64,000 nucleotides of DNA from an uncultured Algibacter sp. (GTDB lineage Bacteria; Bacteroidota; Bacteroidia; Flavobacteriales; Flavobacteriaceae). Shown here piece by piece: positions 57,243 through 64,000 of the stretch (the first letter of the stretch is position 1; every line of letters begins with the position of its first letter). The notes under the pieces were generated by a model. That model was not told the DNA's origin and made no database searches. It saw only the letters and a list, made by a program, of their open reading frames with translations. The position numbers and the translations under genes were made by a program. The stretch is from the NCBI RefSeq assembly GCF_947490405.1, contig NZ_CANLGU010000001.1:372001-436000 (forward strand), read 5' to 3'.

Positions 57243-57940
57243 TATAAGAGGGTTTCATCAGCAAAACTAAAGTATGCTTTTTCGGTTATAATAAGATGAT
57301 CTAATACTTTTATATCCAAACTTTGCGCAGCGATTTTTAATTTCTGCGTTATCTGTTTATCAGCTTCACTTGGCTTTAAGGTTCCAGATGGATGATTATG
57401 GGCAAGAATTAATCCTGTAGCACCAACCTCTAGAGCATTTTTGAGTACTAACCGCACATCTACTAAAGTACCAGTAATACCACCTTTATTCAACTGATTT
57501 TTTTGAATCACTTTATTGGAGTTATTTAAATAAATAATCCAAAACTCTTCATGCTGTAGCTCGCCAATAATAGGCTGCATCAATTCAAAAACCGATTTAC
57601 TGGACGTTATTTTTTTCTTATCTAAAGCTTCTTCTCCTCTACGGCGGCGTCCTAATTCTAAGGCAGCTACTATGGTTATGGCTTTCGCTTCTCCAATACC
57701 TTTAAATTCCATGAGTTGCTTTATAGAACGCTTTCCTAAATCGCTTAAATTATTATCAGTGCTTGCCAAAATACGTTTGCTTAAAGCTACGGCACTTTCA
57801 TCACGATTACCAGAACCAATTAGTATTGCTACCAGTTCAGCATCGCTTAAAACGGCTTTACCTTTATAAAGTAATTTTTCACGGGGTTGATCGTCTTGAC
57901 TCCAGTTCTTTATTGAAAATGACGATGGTTTTTCTTGCAT
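57242..57940 (-). CDS. radC: RadC-family JAB-domain protein
   Basis: 232 aa. N-terminal helix-hairpin-helix (LMEFKGIGEAKAITIVAALE), then the JAMM metalloprotease-like domain with the conserved E (IYLNNSNKVI region) and LILAHNHPSGTLKPSEAD, the H-x-H-P-S-G...D metal site (about residues 175-190). The physiological role is uncertain; the old DNA-repair name is doubtful. First of a three-gene minus-strand unit, divergent from the PaiB-like gene. Confidence 0.93.
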   Translation of the reverse strand: MQEKPSSFSIKNWSQDDQPREKLLYKGKAVLSDAELVAILIGSGNRDESAVALSKRILASTDNNLSDLGKRSIKQLMEFKGIGEAKAITIVAALELGRRRRGEEALDKKKITSSKSVFELMQPIIGELQHEEFWIIYLNNSNKVIQKNQLNKGGITGTLVDVRLVLKNALEVGATGLILAHNHPSGTLKPSEADKQITQKLKIAAQSLDIKVLDHLIITEKAYFSFADETLL

Positions 57941-58026
57941 TGGTTAAAGATAAATATTGTAAATTTCAGAAGCAATAGAATTAATAACTAAAATAGACTC
58001 ACGCTTTCGCGGAAAGAACCAATAAT

Positions 58027-58626
58027 TTGAAATACCCTCCAAAACACCATCAAGACAACGATATTAATCACATGATTGAAGTGATTAAAACCTATCCCTT
58101 GGCTACATTAATTTCTGTAAAAAATAACACACCCCTGATAACTCACTTGCCTTTAATTTATAATGAAACTGGTAAGCTTATTGGGCATATTGATATTTAC
58201 AACCCGCAAGCAGAACTTATGAAAGATGATAATGATATCACCATCATTTTTTCTGGTCCGCAATGTTATATTTCTCCAAGCATTTATGCTTCAAGACAGC
58301 TACCAACTTGGAATTATATTAAGGTGCACTTAAAAGGAAAAGTAAAAGCTATTGAAAGTAAAGAAGCTTTAAAACAATCGTTAATTACCATGACAGAGTT
58401 TTTGGAAGCTCCAGACCATAAGTATGTGTTAGAACCCGATAATCGTGCAATGAATGGTTATTTGGAATATATAAACATGTTTGAAATTACTATAGATAGT
58501 TGGGAAGGTAAATTTAAACTCTCTCAGGATAAAAACCTTAAAGATACTGAGTTTGCAAGAGCAGAATTGATTCGTGCTAATCAGGCTAGTGTTGAGGCAT
58601 TTTTAGAAAAGTGTTTTAAAATTTAG
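58027..58626 (+). CDS. PaiB-like FMN-binding protein
   Basis: 199 aa starting with TTG at 58027 (MKYPPKHHQDND); the N-terminus matches the usual PaiB start and no in-frame ATG precedes it. PaiB/FMN-binding split-barrel domain: YPLATLISVKNNTPLITHLP, LIGHIDIYNPQAELM, IIFSGPQCYISPSIY and RQLPTWNYIKVHLKGKV. The family binds FMN and has been called a negative transcriptional regulator, though oxidoreductase roles fit better. A CTTTC-GCG-GAAAG hairpin (58004-58016) sits just before the start. A decayed copy of its 3' end lies at 58899. Confidence 0.9.
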   Translation: MKYPPKHHQDNDINHMIEVIKTYPLATLISVKNNTPLITHLPLIYNETGKLIGHIDIYNPQAELMKDDNDITIIFSGPQCYISPSIYASRQLPTWNYIKVHLKGKVKAIESKEALKQSLITMTEFLEAPDHKYVLEPDNRAMNGYLEYINMFEITIDSWEGKFKLSQDKNLKDTEFARAELIRANQASVEAFLEKCFKI

Positions 58627-58690
58627 ATATGTAAGAATAATATGTTATATTTATGTTTAAATTCTTATAATATATTAATCATATTTACAA

Positions 58691-58855
58691 TTGATTGAAT
58701 ACATAAAAAGACCGAAAAACATTATCTATTTTATATTTCTATTTAGTGGGTTTATAGGTGGAGTATATACATATGGGTTTTCTTCAACCTTTTTAGCTTT
58801 TCGGGATTATCATATTATTCACTTCTATCACAAGTTTATTAATACGCCTTATTAA
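58691..58855 (+). CDS. Possible 54-aa membrane peptide
   Basis: From a TTG at 58691: IEYIKRPKNIIYFIFLFSG, one hydrophobic segment (about residues 11-32), then an aromatic- and histidine-rich tail (FRDYHIIHFYHKFINTPY). No family recognised and the start codon is weak. It lies in the 345-bp segment separating the PaiB-like gene from the remnant of its 3' end; it could be a random open frame in AT-rich DNA. Confidence 0.3.
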   Translation: MIEYIKRPKNIIYFIFLFSGFIGGVYTYGFSSTFLAFRDYHIIHFYHKFINTPY

Positions 58856-58898
58856 AAATATTAAGCAAAACTGAATAAAATTGAAAACTTTAGATTTA

Positions 58899-58961
58899 GG
58901 ATTGACTATTACTAATTAGGTTATTATTGAGGCTTTTTTGGAGAAGTGTTTTATGATTTAA
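58899..58961 (+). pseudogene. Decayed duplicate of the 3' end of the PaiB-like gene
   Basis: The last 14 codons read VIIEAFLEKCFMI-stop versus ASVEAFLEKCFKI-stop in the intact gene at 58585-58626. Alignment extends about 7 codons further upstream (GLTITN against ELIRANQ), with a CAG-to-TAG stop. 24 of 33 bases match in the upstream part. Nothing of the rest of the gene is seen. It is the scar of a duplication, gene replacement or insertion. Confidence 0.75.
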
Positions 58962-58971
58962 AAATACATTA

Positions 58972-59508
58972 ATGAAAATATTTTTTGCTTATTTACTAGT
59001 TGCAATATTTATTTCAAGTTGTTCTAAAAACGATTTTAGTGACACAAAAAGAGTATTAGAAACAGATAAAAAGTATTATTTAATTAACGATGATTTCGAA
59101 ATAACAGTTTTAATATATCCTAAAAAAGAAGATAAAACAATACGCTTTTTTAAGGATTATAGTAATCTAAATATTTGTTTTTCAATTAAACAAGGGGAGA
59201 ATGTCTTTCATCAAGAATTAAAAAAACGATTCATAGAAGGTCCAAGTTTATTTGGAAATAGCAATGATAACATTAATGAGTATTCAATTACAAATACGCA
59301 TCCATTTGAAAAAAAATTTAAAGGACAAATTTCTGAACTGAATGGAAAAATTATTTTTGTTATTCCTAAATTAAATTTGATTGATAGTTTAGACAAAACT
59401 TTAATTAACAAAAATTCGATAATTAGAATTAACGCTTATTGTGAAACTATTTACAGTGCATATCAAGAATATTTTATTCCAAAAGACATCAAAATTAAAA
59501 TTAAATAA
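58972..59508 (+). CDS. Lipoprotein of unknown function
   Basis: 178 aa. Signal peptide with lipobox FISSC (Cys17), followed by SKNDFSDTK. The remainder is a mostly beta, lysine-rich single domain (YYLINDDFEITVLIYPKKED, FEKKFKGQISELNGKIIFV) like other small Bacteroidota surface or periplasmic lipoproteins. No family recognised. It starts 10 bp after the PaiB-like remnant, and its stop is 2 bp from the convergent mpl stop. Confidence 0.8.
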   Translation: MKIFFAYLLVAIFISSCSKNDFSDTKRVLETDKKYYLINDDFEITVLIYPKKEDKTIRFFKDYSNLNICFSIKQGENVFHQELKKRFIEGPSLFGNSNDNINEYSITNTHPFEKKFKGQISELNGKIIFVIPKLNLIDSLDKTLINKNSIIRINAYCETIYSAYQEYFIPKDIKIKIK

Positions 59509-59510
59509 TA

Positions 59511-60866
59511 CTACCCAATCAACCCCTTAACCTCATCAAAATCCAAACCGCCATAATTCCCAGAACTCATTAATAAGAGTGCTTTATCATCAAAATTTTG
59601 TGAGAAGAGAAAGTCTTTAAAATCATCTGGATTGGTATAAATAATTAAATCATCGCGCTGAAACGCATTAGCGATTTGCTCATGTGTAATTTCTTCTAGT
59701 TTTTTAATTTCTACAGCATGTGGCGAATAAAATACCACAGCAACATCAGCAGTATCTAATGCACCTTTATATTCTTTTAAAAATTCTGCATTTAAACTGC
59801 TGTAAGTATGTAATTCTAAACAGGCTACTAAAGTTCTATTTTCGTACTGCTCTTTAACAGCGTTTGTAGTAGCCTCTACTTTACTTGGCGAGTGTGCAAA
59901 ATCTTTATATGCTACACTGTTTTTACTTTCAGCTATTTTTTCTAGACGTTTGCTAGCGCCTTTAAAGGTAGAGATGGCTTCGTAGAAATCGTCTTCATCA
60001 ATGCCCATATGTTGGCAGATCCATTTGGCACCTGCTAAATTGTTTAAGTTGTGTTTACCGAAAACCTCGATTGGTAATTCGCCTTCTGGAGTTTCTAAAA
60101 GCGTTTGCCCATTTTCAACACTGTATTCTGGTGTTTTGTAGGCTATTTTTCTAATGGTATTTTCGCTAGCTTCTACTACACGTTTTACTTCTGGGTCTTC
60201 TTCGTTGTAATTGATGCTTCCGCCTTTTACAATTGAATCTACGAAAATACTAAACTGCTCTACATAATTTTCGTAGGTTGGAAAAACGTTAATATGATCC
60301 CATGCTATACCACTCAATAGCGCAATGTTGGGTTTATATAAATGAAATTTTGGTCGTCTATCAATTGGAGAACTTAAATACTCGTCGCCTTCCAAAACAA
60401 TAAAATCGTTGGTTTCGGTGAGTTTTACCATCACATCAAAACCTTCTAATTGTGCGCCAACCATATAATCTACTTCTCTATCATGATAATGCATCACGTG
60501 GAGAATCATGGATGTTATAGTTGTTTTCCCGTGGCTTCCACCAATAACTACTCGTGTTTTATGTTTGGACTGTTCGTACAAAAACTCTGGATAGCTATAT
60601 ATTTTAAGCCCTAGCTCTTGAGCTTTTAAAAGCTCTGGATTATCTGCTTTGGCGTGCATACCTAGAACAATAGCATCTAAATTAGATGTTATTTTTTCTG
60701 GATACCAGCCAAATGCATCTGGCAGTAAACCTTTAGCTTCTAATCTAGATTTTGAGGGTTCAAAAATAGTATCGTCGCTCCCAGTAACTTGATACCCTTT
60801 ATTGTGTAATGCTAACGCTAAATTGTGCATTGCGGCTCCACCGATGGCTATAAAATGTACGTTCAT
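59511..60866 (-). CDS. mpl: UDP-N-acetylmuramate:tripeptide ligase, Mpl-type (Mur ligase family)
   Basis: 451 aa. Attaches recycled murein tripeptide to UDP-MurNAc. N-terminal Rossmann domain MNVHFIAIGGAAMHNLALAL with GSDDTIFEPSKSRL, P-loop IGGSHGKTTITSM (about residues 108-120), EGDEYLSSPIDRRPKFHLY, and SGIAWDHINVFPTYENYVEQ; the C-terminal Mur domain has YKDFAHSPSKVEATT. MurC is the alternative, but HNLALALHNKGYQVTGSD and the DRRPKF block favour Mpl. Confidence 0.92.
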   Translation of the reverse strand: MNVHFIAIGGAAMHNLALALHNKGYQVTGSDDTIFEPSKSRLEAKGLLPDAFGWYPEKITSNLDAIVLGMHAKADNPELLKAQELGLKIYSYPEFLYEQSKHKTRVVIGGSHGKTTITSMILHVMHYHDREVDYMVGAQLEGFDVMVKLTETNDFIVLEGDEYLSSPIDRRPKFHLYKPNIALLSGIAWDHINVFPTYENYVEQFSIFVDSIVKGGSINYNEEDPEVKRVVEASENTIRKIAYKTPEYSVENGQTLLETPEGELPIEVFGKHNLNNLAGAKWICQHMGIDEDDFYEAISTFKGASKRLEKIAESKNSVAYKDFAHSPSKVEATTNAVKEQYENRTLVACLELHTYSSLNAEFLKEYKGALDTADVAVVFYSPHAVEIKKLEEITHEQIANAFQRDDLIIYTNPDDFKDFLFSQNFDDKALLLMSSGNYGGLDFDEVKGLIG

Positions 60867-60981
60867 ATTTAATTTTTGACTGTATTGAGCAATTCAACTA
60901 ATACTACAGCGCATATTGTATTGCGAAGTAAATATATGAATTGAAGTTGGAAGGATAAAGACGGAATACGGAAGTTTTTTT

Positions 60982-61064
60982 GCGTTAGGGATTGGAATGG
61001 AAATCCTTTTTTGAGGCACGAGAAAAAGATTGTATTGAAAAGCCCGACCCTTGTGGTAACGCCC
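60982..61064 (+). repeat. GCGTTAGGGAT...GGTAACGCC interspersed repeat, copy 4
   Basis: The shortest and most compact copy (83 bp): GCGTTAGGGATTGGAATGGA, AATCCTTTTTTGAGG, AAAAAGATTGTATTGAAAAG, CCCGACCC, TTGTGGTAACGCC. Two ends show the GCGTTA/TAACGC inverted repeat. It lies between mpl and the TPR gene, both minus strand, and is the closest relative of copy 1. Confidence 0.85.
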
Positions 61065-61069
61065 ATATG

Positions 61070-62017
61070 TTAAAGATTTAAAATTTCTTCCTTTTGCTTT
61101 TTAAAAGGTCTAATTTTAGGGAGTTCTGCAATGGCTAAATCTATATATTTTAAGGCTTGAACTTTGTTGTTTTTGTGTGTATGAATTTGCGCCAAACGGT
61201 AATGCGCCCAAGCTTTGGGGACACCATCTTTGGGTGAGTGATTTTTAAGATAGACTTGTAAACATGCTTCACCTTTTTCTAGTTGTGTGTTATACTCTGC
61301 TGCCACCTTACCTATTTGATAATGCAATGCATTACGTTTGTGTTTTTTTTGAGCTTGCTCTATTGTTAAAATAGCTTTCTCGGGTTGTTTCTTATTTTCG
61401 TAAAAGTTGGTAAGTTTACTAAAGCAGGTTAATGAACCTCCAATTTCTATAGCCATCTTATAATGTTTTTCTGCTAATTCTGGCTCATCGTCATACTCAT
61501 AAATATAACCCTTTGCTAAGTGGCCGTCTACCTTAGACAGATTTGCTAATTCGTTGGCATATTTTAAAGATTTAGATTTACTACCACCAAAAATTCCAGG
61601 TAATTGCATATACAATTCTACCAAGGCCCAACGTGTATCTATATGGTTTTTATCTAACTCTGCAGCTTTAGTAAATGCATTTTTAATATCGCCAATTAAA
61701 CCGAGTGCTTTTAGTTTGTTTTGTAGTGCTTTCATACCTAAAACACCTCCGTATTTGTAATGATAATTGGCTACATTTGGTTTAGCATCAAGTAGTTTTT
61801 TGTATTCTGTGACTGCTAAATCCCACTTTTTTTGATACCCATAAGCATCACCTAAAAGCTCAATGGCTTTTAAATGATTTGGATGTTTATTAAGAAAATC
61901 TTCAATTTGAGTTTCTGCTTTCTCAAATTGTCTTTTTTTAAGAAGCTTCTCAACCTCATCAAGACTCGCTTGCGAGAAACATAGGATAGGAACAAAAATT
62001 AGGAGCCACTTTTTCAT
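61070..62017 (-). CDS. Exported tetratricopeptide-repeat protein
   Basis: 315 aa from the ATG at 62017 (MKKWLLIFVPILCFSQ signal peptide). About five TPR units follow (LLKKRQFEKAETQIEDFLNK, AIELLGDAYGYQKKWDLAVT, YKMAIEIGGSLTCFSKLTNF, HYRLAQIHTHKNNKVQALKY). It is probably a periplasmic scaffold; partner unknown. It lies downstream of nothing on its strand and is divergent from the alpha-2-macroglobulin-like gene. Confidence 0.85.
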   Translation of the reverse strand: MKKWLLIFVPILCFSQASLDEVEKLLKKRQFEKAETQIEDFLNKHPNHLKAIELLGDAYGYQKKWDLAVTEYKKLLDAKPNVANYHYKYGGVLGMKALQNKLKALGLIGDIKNAFTKAAELDKNHIDTRWALVELYMQLPGIFGGSKSKSLKYANELANLSKVDGHLAKGYIYEYDDEPELAEKHYKMAIEIGGSLTCFSKLTNFYENKKQPEKAILTIEQAQKKHKRNALHYQIGKVAAEYNTQLEKGEACLQVYLKNHSPKDGVPKAWAHYRLAQIHTHKNNKVQALKYIDLAIAELPKIRPFKKQKEEILNL

Positions 62018-62186
62018 TATAACAATTAAATGGAAAACACAAAAATAAGCTTTCTGCAAGTACTTTGTTTTTCGATTAAGATAATCTTAAGATTTTATGC
62101 TTTGATACTATTTGTAAAGTTATTTTTACCATGAAAATGCTTAACTTCACTCATCCAACGCCACCATTTGCGAATTTATTGTTTTT

Positions 62187-62202
62187 TGGAACGGCTTTTG
62201 AA
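62187..62202 (+). promoter_or_regulatory. Possible sigma-54 promoter of the alpha-2-macroglobulin-like gene
   Basis: TGGAACGGCTTTTGAA differs from the sigma-54 consensus TGGCACG-N4-TTGCA at two positions and has the right GG-to-GA spacing. It ends 18 bp before the ATG at 62221. No enhancer site was found. Confidence 0.4.
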
Positions 62203-62220
62203 CTTAGATTTATAGATAAA

Positions 62221-64000
62221 ATGAAACCTATGAAACGTTCTCTATTCTTATATATGATTATATTATTTTCAACCTTTTCTGCAGCACAAAATCTGAATTA
62301 TCAAGATTTATGGACAAAAGTTGAGACATTTGAGATTGATGGATTGCCTAAATCTGCACTTAAACTTGTAAATACTATTGAGAAACAAGCTTTAAAAGAT
62401 GGTAACCATCCGCAACTCATAAAAACCATGCTTTTTAAAAGTAAGTATGCTTTGGTTTTAGAAGAAGATGCGCAACTGAGCATTATAAATGATTTTAAAA
62501 CTAAAATTGAAGCTAGCCCGTTTCCTGTTAAAAACATTCTAGAAAACATATTGGCTAATTTGTATTGGCAATATTTTAATCAACATAGATGGCAATTTTA
62601 TAACCGAACTAAAACATCTGAAAAAGTAGACACTGAAGACTTTAGAACTTGGGATTTACAAACGCTTTTTGATGAAATTCATGTACACTATCAAAAATCT
62701 TTAGAAAATGGTTTGATGTTACAGCAGGAACCTTTAAAGACCTATAATGTTTTATTGAATGAACAGAAAGGGTCTAAAATTTATCGTCCCTCGTTGTTTG
62801 ATTTTTTAAGCCATAATGCGTTAGTATTTTATAAGACGAACGAAACACAAATTACCAAACCTGCTTATAAGTTTGAGATTGATAATGTTGATTTTTTAGC
62901 TGATGCTGAAACGTTTTCGGTTTTAAAAATTGAATCTAAGGATAACACATCATTACAATTAAATGCTTTAAAGATTTACAAAGATTTGATTCGTTTTCAT
63001 TTAAAAGATGAATCGCCTTTTGCTTTAGCTGATGTTAATATTGAACGTTTAAAATTTGTTAATCAATATGCTACGTTTTCTAACAAACAGAATATTCTTT
63101 TAACAGCTTTAACTGCTGAAAGCAAAAAGAATAAAGCACATGAAGTTTCTGGTTTATATGATTTTGAAATAGCTTCTATTTACAATCAAAAGAGTCAATC
63201 TTATCAACCAAAAACTAATGAAGAACAGCGATGGAAAGCTAAAGAAGCTATAGACATCTGCAATCAAGTTATTTCTAAATTTCCAAAAAGTAAAGCTGCT
63301 GAAAAGTGCACCATATTAAAGTCTCAAATTGAACAATTAACGCTACAAATAATTACTGAACAGTTTTTACCAGTACAAAAAGATGCTCGATTATTAGTTA
63401 GACATAAAAATTTAGATAATTTAAAACTCAATGTTTATAAAATTTCTAGAAATCAACATGAAAAATTCATAAAGACATACAGAAAAGATGAACAACTAAA
63501 GTTTATTAAAAATTTAGACACTTATGAAACTTGGAATTCCAGTATAAAAAACGAAAAAGACTACCAAATACATAGTACTGAAGTTCTATTACCAAAACTT
63601 AACAATGGCAGGTATTTGGTAGTGGCTTTTGTAGAAAATGAACAAGACACTTTTGCTTTTTCTCACCTACAAGTTACTAATATGGCTTTGGTTGAAACTG
63701 ATGATCCCAAACATAAAATTTTCCAAATTATAGATAGAAATAATGGTAACCCTATTACTAGTGCAAAAATTGAAGTCTCTTATAATTCTAGAAATGTAAA
63801 AAAGAGATTTTCTAAAAGTTATACCACTAATCAGTTAGGTGAAATAAAAATTGAAAAAGACAAGAATTGGTATAACGACATAAACCTTAAAGTAGAACAC
63901 AATAATGAAATAGCATACTTTGGCGACTTCTACATCAATCAAAAACGCAATCAACCTGAAGAAAGTGTTAGTTATAAATCCTTTTTATTTACTGACAGAA
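62221..64000 (+). CDS. Alpha-2-macroglobulin-like large exported protein, 5' part
   Basis: At least 593 codons, open to the end of the window. MKPMKRSLFLYMIILFSTFS is a signal peptide (ATG also at 62230; another in-frame ATG at 62131 is less likely). The N-terminal helical region is followed by beta-rich MG-type domains (LPKLNNGRYLVVAFVENEQD, FQIIDRNNGNPITSAKIEVS with the MG2-style YNSRNVKKRFSK). This fits Bacteroidota A2M-family proteins of about 1900 aa, which may trap proteases at the envelope. The thioester region lies outside the window. Confidence 0.75.
   Translation, partial: MKPMKRSLFLYMIILFSTFSAAQNLNYQDLWTKVETFEIDGLPKSALKLVNTIEKQALKDGNHPQLIKTMLFKSKYALVLEEDAQLSIINDFKTKIEASPFPVKNILENILANLYWQYFNQHRWQFYNRTKTSEKVDTEDFRTWDLQTLFDEIHVHYQKSLENGLMLQQEPLKTYNVLLNEQKGSKIYRPSLFDFLSHNALVFYKTNETQITKPAYKFEIDNVDFLADAETFSVLKIESKDNTSLQLNALKIYKDLIRFHLKDESPFALADVNIERLKFVNQYATFSNKQNILLTALTAESKKNKAHEVSGLYDFEIASIYNQKSQSYQPKTNEEQRWKAKEAIDICNQVISKFPKSKAAEKCTILKSQIEQLTLQIITEQFLPVQKDARLLVRHKNLDNLKLNVYKISRNQHEKFIKTYRKDEQLKFIKNLDTYETWNSSIKNEKDYQIHSTEVLLPKLNNGRYLVVAFVENEQDTFAFSHLQVTNMALVETDDPKHKIFQIIDRNNGNPITSAKIEVSYNSRNVKKRFSKSYTTNQLGEIKIEKDKNWYNDINLKVEHNNEIAYFGDFYINQKRNQPEESVSYKSFLFTDR

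Noticed and set aside
60869-61066. Minus-strand 65-codon open frame
   Set aside because: It spans the interspersed repeat at 60982 and has no recognisable protein features.

Overview
This is an AT-rich chromosomal window from a member of the Bacteroidota, almost certainly a marine-type Flavobacteriaceae. The evidence is a SusC/SusD pair, FecI/FecR-type cell-surface signalling, type IX secretion (T9SS) C-terminal sorting domains, AT-rich leaders without Shine-Dalgarno sequences, a TTTG/TAnnTTTG promoter before rpsL, and the gene order rpsL-rpsG-fusA-rpsJ-(S10/spc/alpha)-rplQ-carA-eno-gltA. No tRNA, rRNA, CRISPR array or insertion sequence was recognised. The genus cannot be fixed from the sequence alone.

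Layout. 1-3.1 kb: the 5' part of folD, then ffh, then a lone membrane-protein gene bracketed by inverted repeats and attC-like structures (a possible gene cassette). 3.2-13 kb: an accessory signalling locus with a multi-module acidic surface lipoprotein, a divergent ECF sigma factor, a FecR anti-sigma factor, an STN-TonB receptor, DUF1800, a DUF1501 protein with a T9SS tail, and two small exported proteins. The lipoprotein gene and fecR carry the same promoter (AGGGTAGGAA, 14 bp, CTGTTnTATA), so the sigma factor probably drives both. An 11-copy heptamer array and an A18 tract sit directly upstream of the fecR copy. 13-23.5 kb: argS, a TPR-histidine kinase, two adjacent guanidino-group hydrolases, gltA, eno and carA.

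23.6-41 kb: the ribosomal protein superoperon on the minus strand (rpsL to rplQ, with secY, infA and rpoA), including rpmJ and rpmD. It contains a perfect 38-bp palindrome between rpsK and rpsD, a heptamer-periodic spacer between rpsM and rpsK, and a hairpin between rpsJ and rplC. 41-51 kb: an Omp85-like protein, SusC, SusD, two surface lipoproteins, and a secreted arylsulfotransferase-like protein with a T9SS tail. 51-64 kb: housekeeping and envelope genes (rlmB, rhomboid protease, rarA, a YjjG-like HAD, a NodB-like protein, radC, a PaiB-like protein, mpl, a TPR protein) and the start of an alpha-2-macroglobulin-like gene that runs off the window.

Four copies of one interspersed intergenic repeat (ends GCGTTAGGGAT and GGTAACGCC) occur, three of them between convergent genes. 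A decayed second copy of the 3' end of the PaiB-like gene lies about 300 bp downstream of it. The most interesting parts are the ECF-controlled locus with its repeat-tuned promoter, the attC-like cassette beside ffh, the repeat family, and the recurrence of 7-bp periodic repeats in intergenic DNA.
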